DNA of 64,000 bases from assembly GCF_014323705.1 (NCBI RefSeq), contig NZ_JABVEC010000001.1:124001-188000 (forward strand). The letters are read 5' to 3'. The stretch is from Actinomadura alba. GTDB lineage: Bacteria > Actinomycetota > Actinomycetes > Streptosporangiales > Streptosporangiaceae. A program made the translations under genes and the position numbers. Below the pieces are notes generated by a model that was not told the origin of the DNA, did not search any database, and saw only the letters and a program-made list of their open reading frames with translations. Each line of letters starts with the position of its first letter. Positions within the stretch are counted from its first letter, which is position 1. This document shows positions 33,615-41,975 of the stretch, in pieces.

Positions 33615-35789
33615 ATGACCGATCGCGTTACCTCTCCCTTTGGTTCCTGGCCCTCCCCGATCTCCGCCGCCGACGTCGCCCGAGGGCAGCTCCGCCTCGG
33701 TTTCCCCAGCGTGCAGGGCAACGACGTGTGGTGGCAGGAGACCCGGCCGGAAGAGGGCGGGCGAACCACGGTCATGCGTTTGCGCGGTGGGCGGGTGGCC
33801 GAGGTGCTGCCGGCGCCGTGGAACGCGCGCACCCGTGTGCATGAGTACGGCGGCCGGTCCTACTTGGCGATCCCCTCGGGCGGCGATCACGTGATCGTCT
33901 TCGCCGAGTATGAGGACCAGCGGCTGCACCGGCTCGACCCGGGCGACGCCGAGCCGCGTCCGCTGACGCCTGAGCCCGCCGTCCCCGCCGGGTTGCGCTA
34001 TGCCGATTTCGTGTCGTCCCCCGACGGCACCGAGGTCTGGTGCGTCTGCGAGGGCCACACGCCCGAGGGAGTGCGCCGGGCGATCGTCGCGGTGCCGCTC
34101 GACGGCAGTGCCGCCGACGATCCGGCCGCGGTGCGCGAGCTGGTGGCGGGTGCCGATTTCTACGCCTCCCCCACCCCTTCGCCGTCAGGCGGCCACCTGG
34201 CCTGGGTGCAGTGGAGCCACCCGCGCATGCCGTGGGACGGCACCGAGTTGCGCGCCGCCGCCATCGAGGACGGCGGGCTCGTCTCCCCCCGTACGGTCAA
34301 GGGCGGGCTCACCGAGTCGGCACTGGCCCCGATGTGGCGCGACGATCACAGCCTCTACGTGATCTCCGACTGGTCCGGTTGGTGGAACATCTACCAGGTC
34401 GGCCTGTTCGGAGAGTCCCCGCAGGCGCTCTATCCGGCCGAGGAGGAGTTCACCGGGCCGCTGTGGCAACTCGGCGGGATGCCCTACGCGCTGCTCGGCG
34501 ACGGGCGGCTCGCGGTGCTGCACGGCCATGGCGACCAGCGCCTGGCCGTGTACGACCCCGAGACCCTCGAACTGACCGACCTCGCCACTCCCTACAGCGA
34601 CTGGCGGGTCGCGCTGTCCGCGGACGGCTCCACCATCGTGGGGATCGCGGGCGGCCCCTCGGTGCCCACCTCGGTCGTCCGGGTCGATGTCGCCACCGGC
34701 CGCGTCGAGAGCCTGAGCCACGAGCTGCGTGAGCCGCCCGACCCGGCCTATCTGCCGGCACCGCGCGAGGTGCAGCTCGAAGGACCCTTCGGGCGTCCCG
34801 TGCACGCCTACGTCTACCCGCCGGCCAATCCGCGGTTCCAGGCCCTCGACGGCGAGCTTCCGCCGTACGTGATCTTCGTGCACGGCGGGCCGACCGGGCG
34901 CGCGTCGAGCATGCTCAACCTCGAGCGGCCCTACTTCACCAGCCGTGGCATCGGGGTCGTCGAGGTCAACTACGGCGGCTCCACCGGCTACGGCCGCGCC
35001 TACCGTGAACGGCTGCGCCGGCAGTGGGGCGTGGTCGACGTCGAGGACGCAATCGCGGCCGCCGAGGCCCTCGTCAAGAACGGCATCGCCGACCCCGACC
35101 GGCTCGCCATCCGCGGCGGCAGCGCGGGCGGCTGGACGACCCTCGCGGCGGTGACCAAGAGCAGCGTGTTCAAGGCCGCGACGTCGTACTACGGGATCAG
35201 CGACCTCACGTCGTTCCTGACCGAGACGCACGACTTCGAATCGAGGTACCTCTTCGGCCTGATCGGGCCGATGCCCGGCTTCGAGCGGGCCTATGAGGAG
35301 CGTTCCCCCCTCAACCGGGCGGACCACACCGCATGCCCGGTGCTGCTGCTCCAGGGCCTCGACGACCCCATCGTGCTGCCCGCGCAGTCGGAGAAGTTCG
35401 CCGCCGCCCTCGCCGACAAGAAGGTGCCCTACGCCTACCTCGCCTTCGAGGGCGAGTCGCACGGCTTCCGCCGGGCCAAGACGACGATCACTTGCCTGGA
35501 GTCGGAGCTGGCCTTCTACGGCCAGACGCTGGGCTTCGAACCGCGCGAGGTCGACCCGATCGAGCTGCGGGTCGGCACGCCGCCCACCACCTTCGGCCGG
35601 ACCGGACCGGCCCAGCCGACCGGCCCCCTGCAGACGCCGGACCAGGTTCAGAACCCCGGCCCCCCGCAGAACCCGGGCGCCGCGCACGGCACCGGCCACG
35701 GTCAGGGCACGGCCCCTGGGCACCAGCCCGGTGCCGGGCACGAGAGCGGCCCGGGGCGCGACGCGGGGCCGATCCAGCCGCCCGTCTGA
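33615..35789 (+). CDS. S9 family serine peptidase (prolyl oligopeptidase type)
   Basis: This 724-residue protein has an N-terminal beta-propeller (e.g. WSHPRMPWDGTELRAAAIED, LYVISDWSGWWNIYQV) and a C-terminal alpha/beta hydrolase. The catalytic triad appears as Ser in RGGSAGGWTTLAAV (residue about 502), Asp in LQGLDDPIVLP (residue about 588) and His in EGESHGFRRAKT (residue about 619). It probably trims dipeptides or acyl-peptides in the cytoplasm; there is no signal peptide. ATG 33615 (MTDRVTSPFGSWPSPI) fits homologues better than ATG 33585. The last 50 residues or so form an odd Pro/Gly/His/Gln-rich tail after the hydrolase domain. Confidence 0.92.
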   Translation: MTDRVTSPFGSWPSPISAADVARGQLRLGFPSVQGNDVWWQETRPEEGGRTTVMRLRGGRVAEVLPAPWNARTRVHEYGGRSYLAIPSGGDHVIVFAEYEDQRLHRLDPGDAEPRPLTPEPAVPAGLRYADFVSSPDGTEVWCVCEGHTPEGVRRAIVAVPLDGSAADDPAAVRELVAGADFYASPTPSPSGGHLAWVQWSHPRMPWDGTELRAAAIEDGGLVSPRTVKGGLTESALAPMWRDDHSLYVISDWSGWWNIYQVGLFGESPQALYPAEEEFTGPLWQLGGMPYALLGDGRLAVLHGHGDQRLAVYDPETLELTDLATPYSDWRVALSADGSTIVGIAGGPSVPTSVVRVDVATGRVESLSHELREPPDPAYLPAPREVQLEGPFGRPVHAYVYPPANPRFQALDGELPPYVIFVHGGPTGRASSMLNLERPYFTSRGIGVVEVNYGGSTGYGRAYRERLRRQWGVVDVEDAIAAAEALVKNGIADPDRLAIRGGSAGGWTTLAAVTKSSVFKAATSYYGISDLTSFLTETHDFESRYLFGLIGPMPGFERAYEERSPLNRADHTACPVLLLQGLDDPIVLPAQSEKFAAALADKKVPYAYLAFEGESHGFRRAKTTITCLESELAFYGQTLGFEPREVDPIELRVGTPPTTFGRTGPAQPTGPLQTPDQVQNPGPPQNPGAAHGTGHGQGTAPGHQPGAGHESGPGRDAGPIQPPV

Positions 35790-35860
35790 TCCACCCGGCC
35801 CCACGCGGCCACCCAACCGCCGGTGGGCCGGCGGCCGCCCTCGCGCGGGCCACCGGGCGG

Positions 35861-37435
35861 TCAGCGGGCGAACTCGGTGGCGCGTGACTCGCGTACGACG
35901 GTGACGCGGATCTGTCCCGGATAGGTCAGCTCGTCCTCGACCTGCTTGGCGATGTCCCTGGCAATGACCTGGGCCTGGATGTCGTCCACGGAATCGGGCT
36001 TCACCATGACACGGATCTCGCGGCCCGCCTGCATGGCGTAGACCTTCTCGACTCCTTCGTGGTTGCTCTTGGCGATCTCCTCCAGCCGCTCGAGCCTCTT
36101 GACGTAGGCCTCCAGCGACTCCCGCCGGGCACCGGGGCGGCCCCCGCTGATCGCGTCGGCCGCCTGCGTCAGCACCGCCTCGACCGTGCGGACCTCGACC
36201 TCGTTGTGGTGCGCCTCGATGGCGTGGACGACATCCTCGTCCTCGCCGTACCGGCGGGCGATCTCGGCGCCGATCAGGGCGTGGCTGCCCTCGACCTCAT
36301 GGGTGAGCGCCTTGCCGATGTCGTGCAGCAGCGTGCACCTCTTGAGCAGCTGGGCCGGCAGCCGCAGCTCCGCCGCCATGATCCCGGCGATGTGCGCTGA
36401 CTCGATCAGATGCTTCAGTACGTTCTGGCCGTAGGAGGTCCGGTAGCGCAACTGGCCCAGCAGGGCGGTCAGCTCCGGATGCATGTCCGTGATGCCCAGC
36501 TCGACGAGGGCGTCCTCGCCGGCGCGGACGCACAGTTGCTCCACGTCCGACTTGCTGCGCTCGTAGATCTCCTCGATCCGCAGCGGGTGAATGCGGCCGT
36601 CGAGCACCAGTTTTTCCAGCGTCAGCCGGCCGACCTCACGACGCACCGGGTCGAAGCAGCTGAGCAGCACCGCCTCAGGCGTGTCGTCGATGATCAGATT
36701 GACACCGGTCGTCGTTTCGAACGCGCGGATGTTCCGGCCCTCGCGGCCGATGATCCGGCCCTTCATCTCATCGCTCGGCAGATGCAGGACCGACACGACC
36801 GACTCGGCGGTCTGCTCGCTCGCCACCCGCTGGATCGCCAGTGTGATGATCTTGCGAGCCCGCTTGTCGCCCTCCTCGCGGGCACCGCTCTCGATCTCGC
36901 GGGTGATGAGCGCGGCCTCCCGCTTGGCCTGGTTGCCGATGGCGGCGACCAGCTCGGCCTTGGCCTGCTCTGCGGTGAGCCCCGCGGCCTGCTCAAGGAC
37001 CTGGCGCCGCTCCTCGTCGAGCCGGTCCAGCTCCGCGCCGCGCACCTCGAGAGAGCTCTTGATCTCGGAGAGCCGCCGGGCCCGTTCCTCCAGCCGGCGA
37101 ACCTCGTCGTCCAGCCGCTGCTCCCGCTCGGCCAGCCGGGTCTCCCGGCGCTCCAGGTCGTCCCGGAGCGACCTCAGGTCGTCCTTGAGGACCTTGCCCT
37201 CGTCTTCGAGCTTGGTGCGGGTCGAGCTGGCGACCTCCTGAGCCTGCGTCTCGGCGTTGCGCAGGATCTCCTCGGCGTCCGCCCGGGCCTTGGCGCGGGT
37301 CTCGTCGGCCTCGCGCTGGAAGGCGGTCAGTTCCTCTTCCGACGGCCCCTTGTCCGAATGAGGGCGACGCAACAGAACGATCAGAAGAGCGACGAGGGTG
37401 ATCAGTAGCGCCGCACCCAGCAGGACGCTCTCCAT
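35861..37435 (-). CDS. rny: Ribonuclease Y
   Basis: This 524-residue membrane-anchored endoribonuclease starts mRNA decay. One N-terminal membrane helix ([19 protein letters not shown]) is followed by a long charged coiled coil (residues about 35-190), a KH domain with [20 protein letters not shown] (residue about 218) and an HD domain with [20 protein letters not shown] (residue about 348), whose HD pair binds metal. ATG 37435 begins [11 protein letters not shown]. It lies downstream of recA-recX on the same strand. An RNase J gene (60488) is also present, so the genome carries both decay enzymes. Confidence 0.96.
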   Translation of the reverse strand: MESVLLGAALLITLVALLIVLLRRPHSDKGPSEEELTAFQREADETRAKARADAEEILRNAETQAQEVASSTRTKLEDEGKVLKDDLRSLRDDLERRETRLAEREQRLDDEVRRLEERARRLSEIKSSLEVRGAELDRLDEERRQVLEQAAGLTAEQAKAELVAAIGNQAKREAALITREIESGAREEGDKRARKIITLAIQRVASEQTAESVVSVLHLPSDEMKGRIIGREGRNIRAFETTTGVNLIIDDTPEAVLLSCFDPVRREVGRLTLEKLVLDGRIHPLRIEEIYERSKSDVEQLCVRAGEDALVELGITDMHPELTALLGQLRYRTSYGQNVLKHLIESAHIAGIMAAELRLPAQLLKRCTLLHDIGKALTHEVEGSHALIGAEIARRYGEDEDVVHAIEAHHNEVEVRTVEAVLTQAADAISGGRPGARRESLEAYVKRLERLEEIAKSNHEGVEKVYAMQAGREIRVMVKPDSVDDIQAQVIARDIAKQVEDELTYPGQIRVTVVRESRATEFAR

Positions 37436-37903
37436 GGCGGCAGACCCCTTTCCTCGGCGCCGGCTCCACGGGGGGCTCGGGGAGCCTTGCAACGCGAGGG
37501 GTCACACGCGCGCCTGACAGCTCACCACCGCGCCGGCACAGGAGCGCCGGGCAAGCGCCATCGCCCGGAATCCGGCCGCACAGCGGAATCCGCAGGAACC
37601 TGCCCATCGGCCGCATGGGCCGAAGTCGTGTCTCGTAAGCCTTTCAGCCGCTCGAACATGCTCGGTCGTATGGCAATCCGCAGTGCGCGGAGTAACTCCT
37701 CACTGCCGTAACGGTAAGCGGCGAGCAAGTAATGAGCAAGCAAAGCACTGGCAATACGGACTAACCACACGATCACGTCAAGTGATCGTCAGGGCCGCCA
37801 AAGCTCCCGTCAAGGGCCCTACCGGCCACGTTACGAAGCCGACCGGCGGCAGAGCGGCACCGGAAGCAGGCCGAGATCGCTCGGATGTCCGGGCGTGTCG
37901 GTA
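37436..37903. other. Intergenic stretch between recX and rny, no supported gene
   Basis: No recognisable protein is encoded; an 84-codon minus-strand frame (37522-37776) has no family likeness. ACGATCAC-GTCAA-GTGATCGT at 37769-37789 is an 8-bp inverted repeat 115 bp beyond the recX stop, a possible terminator or an operator for rny. GAGCAAG occurs twice near 37720-37740. Confidence 0.4.
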
Positions 37904-38512
37904 CTACTCGTCCATGACGGGTGGGAGGTCTTCGAGGTCGAGGCCCTCCGTCTCGAGGCCCTCCGTCTCGAGGGCCTCCTTGACGACGCGGTAGGACAGC
38001 CCCGGCGGGTAGCCCTTGCGGGCCAGCAGCCCGACCAGGCGGCGCATCCGTTTGGCCGGATCGTGCCCGCGGGTCGCGGCGAGCCGCCTGGCGATGAGCT
38101 CCCGGGCCGCGTTCTCCTCCGCACGGGGGTCGAGGGCCGACACGGCGTCGGCGACGGTCTCGTCGGCGACCCCCCGATGCCGGAGCTCGGCGGCGAGGGC
38201 ACGCCGGGCGAGGCCGCGGCCGGCGTGCCTGGACTGGACCCATGCCTCGGCGAACGCCCTGTCGTCGATCAGCCCGACCTCGGTGAACCGGCCGAGAACG
38301 TCTTCGGCGACTTCGTCGGGGACGCCGCGGCGCTGGAGCGCGTCGGCGAGCTGCGCCCGGGTGCGCGGAGCCACGGTGAGCAGCCGGAGGCAGACCTCGC
38401 GGGCGACCGATTCAGGCGCCGCCGGTGCCTCGTCGGTGCCCGCCGCAGAGCTCTCGGCACCCCGGCCACCGATCAGGCGACGCCCCCGCGTACGAGGCCG
38501 GTCCGCTGTCAT
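37904..38512 (-). CDS. recX: Regulatory protein RecX
   Basis: This 202-residue RecA modulator curbs RecA filament growth. Three-helix RecX repeats are visible: CLRLLTVAPRTRAQLADALQ, GLIDDRAFAEAWVQSRHAGR, GLARRALAAELRHRGVADET and RKGYPPGLSYRVVKEAL. ATG 38512 (MTADRPRTRG) is chosen; residues before VAREVCLRLL are a variable Ala/Gly-rich leader. The C-terminus carries ETEGLETEGL, from a 15-bp tandem repeat (37941-37970). It lies 184 bp downstream of recA; the two genes do not overlap here. Confidence 0.93.
   Translation of the reverse strand: MTADRPRTRGRRLIGGRGAESSAAGTDEAPAAPESVAREVCLRLLTVAPRTRAQLADALQRRGVPDEVAEDVLGRFTEVGLIDDRAFAEAWVQSRHAGRGLARRALAAELRHRGVADETVADAVSALDPRAEENAARELIARRLAATRGHDPAKRMRRLVGLLARKGYPPGLSYRVVKEALETEGLETEGLDLEDLPPVMDE
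37941..37970 (-). repeat. 15-bp tandem repeat in the recX 3' end
   Basis: Two exact copies of AGGCCCTCCGTCTCG (plus strand) encode ETEGL twice in the RecX tail; a partial third copy follows. Confidence 0.85.
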
Positions 38513-38696
38513 CGCGGGCTCCGGGCAGAGGCGGCGGCACCGCCGGGGAAGGACTCTCGCGTCACAGTCGCACCGGGCCCGCCACCGTGGGCCGAGCCGG
38601 CGAATCTCCATCGCGAGGTACGGCGCCGCCGCCGCCCATCAGAACTGATCATCGCTCACACTTGGTCAATAGTCACCCCGGTCGGATGAATTCTCG

Positions 38697-39809
38697 TCAG
38701 GAATCACCCGGCTTCGCGCCCTTGGCCCCACCGCGCCGGGTGGACGTCGCCGCCGGAGCGGGAGGAGTGCTCGCCGCCGATGCGTCACCGGGCGCCTCGG
38801 CGGGCTTGTCCACTCGCGGCCCGACTCCCAGCTTTTCCTTGATCTTCTTCTCGATCTCGTCGGCCATGTCGGGGTTGGCCTTCAGGAAGTTCCGGGCGTT
38901 CTCCTTGCCCTGGCCGAGCTGGTCGCCCTCGTAGGTGTACCAGGCACCCGACTTGCGGACGAAGCCCTGCTCGACGCCCAGGTCGATGAGGCCGCCCTCC
39001 CTGCTGAAGCCATGGCCGTAGATGAGGTCCATGTCGGCCACCCGGAACGGGGGTGCCATCTTGTTCTTCACGACCTTGACCCGCACCCGGTTGCCCACCG
39101 CCTCCGTACCGTCCTTGAGCGTCTCGATCCGCCGGACGTCCAGTCGCACCGACGCGTAGAACTTCAGCGCCCGCCCACCGGTGGTCGTCTCGGGTGAGCC
39201 GAACATCACGCCGATCTTCTCGCGGAGCTGGTTGATGAAGATGCAGGTCGTCTTGGTCGAGCTGATGGCGCCGGTGAGCTTGCGCAGCGCCTGGGACATC
39301 AGCCGGGCCTGGAGGCCGACGTGGGAGTCGCCCATCTCGCCCTCGATCTCGGCGCGCGGCACGAGGGCCGCCACCGAGTCGATGACGACGATGTCGACCG
39401 CGCCCGAGCGGATCAGCATGTCGGTGATCTCGAGCGCCTGCTCACCGGTGTCGGGCTGGGAGACGAGGAGGGCGTCGGTGTCGACGCCGAGCCTCTTCGC
39501 GTACTCCGGGTCGAGCGCGTGCTCGGCGTCGACGAACGCGGCGATGCCGCCCTTCTTCTGCGCGTTGGCGACCGCGTGCAACGCGATCGAGGTCTTTCCG
39601 GAACCTTCAGGCCCGTAGATCTCGATCACACGGCCGCGCGGGAGGCCGCCGATGCCCAGAGCGACGTCAAGGGAGATCGAGCCGGTCGGGATCACCTCGA
39701 CCGGGACCCGCCCCTCGTCGCCGAGCCGCATCACTGAGCCCTTGCCGAACTGACGCTCGATCTGGGCGAGCGCGGTCTCGAGAGCCTTCTCCCGGTCGTT
39801 TGCTGCCAT
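38697..39809 (-). CDS. recA: Recombinase RecA
   Basis: This 370-residue recombinase and SOS co-protease has Walker [21 protein letters not shown] (residue about 65), Walker [21 protein letters not shown], loop L1 [20 protein letters not shown], loop L2 [20 protein letters not shown] and the MAW-like C-terminal region. The Ala/Pro/Thr-rich tail of about 35 residues is usual in actinomycetes. ATG 39809 is the start. Upstream are a LexA-type box (39944) and a RecA-NDp-type promoter (39867), so dual LexA-dependent and LexA-independent damage induction is likely. Confidence 0.98.
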   Translation of the reverse strand: MAANDREKALETALAQIERQFGKGSVMRLGDEGRVPVEVIPTGSISLDVALGIGGLPRGRVIEIYGPEGSGKTSIALHAVANAQKKGGIAAFVDAEHALDPEYAKRLGVDTDALLVSQPDTGEQALEITDMLIRSGAVDIVVIDSVAALVPRAEIEGEMGDSHVGLQARLMSQALRKLTGAISSTKTTCIFINQLREKIGVMFGSPETTTGGRALKFYASVRLDVRRIETLKDGTEAVGNRVRVKVVKNKMAPPFRVADMDLIYGHGFSREGGLIDLGVEQGFVRKSGAWYTYEGDQLGQGKENARNFLKANPDMADEIEKKIKEKLGVGPRVDKPAEAPGDASAASTPPAPAATSTRRGGAKGAKPGDS

Positions 39810-39866
39810 GAGTTGTCCCTGCCCTTATCCCCGGTCGGGGTCGTTGCCCGTCATTGGTCGAAGGCG

Positions 39867-39888
39867 ACGTTACGGGGACCCGCCGACA
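39867..39888 (-). promoter_or_regulatory. RecA-NDp/PafBC-type promoter of recA
   Basis: On the recA strand: TGTCGGCGG (39888-39880), 7 nt, TAACGT (39872-39867). The predicted start is about 39860, leaving a leader of some 50 nt. Same layout as the elements before lhr, tnpB and the 46.9-kb transcript; recA is the classic target of this promoter type, which anchors the assignment. Confidence 0.72.
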
Positions 39889-39943
39889 GTTTCGAGCCCC
39901 TGCTGCACCTGTGGAAAACGTCGCACGTTGGGCCTCAGCTTAC

Positions 39944-39957
39944 CGAACACAAGTTCG
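39944..39957. promoter_or_regulatory. LexA (SOS) box
   Basis: CGAACACAAGTTCG fits the actinobacterial SOS box CGAAC-N4-GTTCG exactly. It is 135 bp upstream of recA and 98 bp upstream of the divergent ATP-grasp gene, so it could act on either. Confidence 0.78.
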
Positions 39958-40054
39958 ATCAGCGGTCGCCACGCCGATTTGTCCGAGAATCCCAGTGCGC
40001 CACCGCACCGCCGCGCCGTACTCTGGCGCCTCAGGCGATCGACCGGGGCACATC

Positions 40055-40918
40055 ATGACGCTGACAATCCTCTTCTGCGCAGACCCCCTGACCCCCAGGC
40101 GCGCCGATCCGCACTTCGGCCGCGAGGCGGCGACCGTGAACGCCGGCGGCGGCACGGTGGCCCTCATCGACCACGACGCGCTCCAGCGGGGCGACGCCGC
40201 CGGGGCCGTGCGGCGCGTTCCGAAGGACCTCGGCCCCGCGTGGTACCGCGGCTGGATGGTGACCTCCGCGGAGTACACCGCTCTCGCCAAAGCCCTCAAG
40301 GACCGCGGCACGACCCTTCTCACCCTGCCCGAGGACTACCGGCGCGCCCATGAGCTGCCGGGCTGGCACGACACCTTCGCCGGCCTCACCCCGCACAGCG
40401 TCTGGCTGCCGCTCTCCCCCGGCGGGTCTCTCTCCGAGGAGCGCCTCGACGAGCTCGTACGGCCGCTGGCGGACGGCCCCGCCGTCGTCAAGGACTACGT
40501 GAAGTCGCGCAAGCGCGAGTGGCACGAGGCCTGCTTCGTCCCCGACGTCCGCGACACCGCCGGCCTCCACCGGGTGGTCACCAGGATGGTCGAGCTCCAG
40601 GACGACTTCCTCGCCGGCGGGGTCGTGGTGCGCGAGTACGAGGACTACGAGGGCGACGAGGCACGGATCTGGTGGGTCGACGGCGAGCCCGCGCTGGTCG
40701 GCCCGCACCCTGACACGCCGGAGACCTATCCGGAGCCGCTCCTGGACGTGGTGCGGCCGGCCGTGCGCACGTTCGGGTGCAGGTTCATCACCACCGACCT
40801 GGCCCGCGCCGCCGACGGCCGGTGGCGGGTCGTGGAGGTCGGCGACGGTCAGGTGAGCGATCTTCCGGCGAGCGCCGACCCCGCCGACCTGTACGTGCAC
40901 CTGCCCGATCCGACCTGA
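40055..40918 (+). CDS. ATP-grasp domain protein, substrate unknown
   Basis: This 287-residue protein has an N-terminal preATP-grasp-like part (TILFCADPLTPRRADPHFG) and an ATP-grasp half with ADGPAVVKDYVKSRKREWHE (nucleotide-binding Lys), VREYEDYEGDEARIWWVDGE and VVEVGDGQVSDLPAS near the end (usual Mg-binding Glu position). Enzymes of this fold join a carboxylate to an amine or thiol; nothing here fixes the partner. ATG 40055. It is divergent from recA with the LexA box between, raising the possibility of damage control. Confidence 0.8.
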   Translation: MTLTILFCADPLTPRRADPHFGREAATVNAGGGTVALIDHDALQRGDAAGAVRRVPKDLGPAWYRGWMVTSAEYTALAKALKDRGTTLLTLPEDYRRAHELPGWHDTFAGLTPHSVWLPLSPGGSLSEERLDELVRPLADGPAVVKDYVKSRKREWHEACFVPDVRDTAGLHRVVTRMVELQDDFLAGGVVVREYEDYEGDEARIWWVDGEPALVGPHPDTPETYPEPLLDVVRPAVRTFGCRFITTDLARAADGRWRVVEVGDGQVSDLPASADPADLYVHLPDPT

Positions 40919-41003
40919 CCCGGCGTCCGGGCAGGCGTTCCCGGCGACGTCCGGGCGGGGTCACGCGCCGGCCCCGAGCCGAGGGGCTCGCGGTCCTCGC
41001 GGT

Positions 41004-41198
41004 TCAGCGCAGCCGGTCGGGCACCTCGAAGGTGGCGCAGACGGCGCCCCAGACCCTCTTGGCCGGCTCGCCTTCGGCCAGCGCCTGATCGACCGTGCGC
41101 CCGCCCAGCTCGGCCAGGACGTAGTCCTTCGCGACGCTCGCGGCGTAGGTGTCGCCGAACTGCTGCTTCATCCGATCCCAGAAAACCGTCAACCGCAC
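41004..41198 (-). CDS. DUF3046 protein
   Basis: This 64-residue protein reads MRLTVFWDRMKQQFGDTYAA then DYVLAELGGRTVDQALAEG and AKRVWGAVCATFEVPDRLR. It is the single-domain DUF3046 family that sits next to recA in most actinomycetes. Function unknown; no membrane or metal motif. It is a useful synteny marker for the recA locus. Confidence 0.9.
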   Translation of the reverse strand: MRLTVFWDRMKQQFGDTYAASVAKDYVLAELGGRTVDQALAEGEPAKRVWGAVCATFEVPDRLR

Positions 41199-41314
41199 GT
41201 TTCAACGCTACCGGCACTCGCTCCCCCGCGGACGGCCGCGCTCCTGGCGGGACCTGTGTCATCCGGCACTGATCGTCCCGTTCCGACGTGCGACTGTGCG
41301 TTCAGGAGGTTTCC

Positions 41315-41884
41315 ATGGCACGTACCCGCCCGGACAATGGAGCGATCTCACTGAGCGGCCTGCTCAACTTCTGCGCCGTCGTCATCCTGGTGTGCGCACT
41401 GTTCCTGATCATCGATGTACGGCACCGCATGACCGGCTACCGCGCCGTCTACGGCCAGGGCGTCCAGGGGACCGCCACCGTGACCGACTGCGGATCACAT
41501 CTGATCAGCACGTACTGCGTCGGCGACTTCACGTCGGCGGACGGCCGGGTGAAGAGATCCGAGATCCGCGTCAACGGAGCGGCGGAGCTGCTCGAGGAGA
41601 CCGGGCGCGGCCCCCGCTCCGCCGCGCCCGTACTCGTCCCCGCGGTGATGTCGGACGCCGGAGCCGGCGAGGCGTGGACGCTCCAGGGCAAGCCGTGGCT
41701 GCGGCCGGGCAAGGCACAGCTGCTGGCCCTGGTGCCCGTGGCCGCCCCCGTGGTGGTGCTGTGGATCCTGCTGCGCGGAGGACCGGGCGCCAGGCGGCAG
41801 CGGATCGACCACGTCCGTTTGATCAGGAGCCGCCGGACGCACCAGCGCGAGATCGCCAGGATCCGCCGCGGCCGCGCCGGCTGA
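41315..41884 (+). CDS. Unknown two-segment membrane protein
   Basis: This 189-residue protein has one membrane helix near the N-terminus (LLNFCAVVILVCALFLII), an external domain of about 90 residues with two Cys (TVTDCGSHLISTYCVGDF) that could form a disulfide, and a second helix (LLALVPVAAPVVVLWILLR). A strongly basic cytoplasmic tail follows (RSRRTHQREIARIRRGR). ATG 41315 follows CAGGAGG. The external fold looks beta-rich; I do not recognise the family. It ends 62 bp before the lhr promoter element. Confidence 0.78.
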   Translation: MARTRPDNGAISLSGLLNFCAVVILVCALFLIIDVRHRMTGYRAVYGQGVQGTATVTDCGSHLISTYCVGDFTSADGRVKRSEIRVNGAAELLEETGRGPRSAAPVLVPAVMSDAGAGEAWTLQGKPWLRPGKAQLLALVPVAAPVVVLWILLRGGPGARRQRIDHVRLIRSRRTHQREIARIRRGRAG

Positions 41885-41946
41885 GGGCCGCCCGGCCGGG
41901 GCGTGGGCCGTGGAGGGGGAGCGATGCCCACCGCTCCGTCTCGATC

Positions 41947-41968
41947 TGTCGGTGGGGCGAGGCAGGAT
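41947..41968 (+). promoter_or_regulatory. RecA-NDp/PafBC-like promoter of lhr
   Basis: TGTCGGTGG (41947-41955), 7 nt, CAGGAT (41963-41968; one departure from TANNNT). The predicted transcription start is the G of GTG 41976, making lhr leaderless. It shares the -35 block and spacer length of the recA element. Confidence 0.55.
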
Positions 41969-41975
41969 GGGAGCC

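Noticed and set aside
37522..37776. 84-codon frame upstream of rny with a hydrophobic start
   Set aside because: The N-terminus looks membrane-like, but the rest becomes Arg/Pro-rich and overlaps probable promoter DNA; no homologue recognised.
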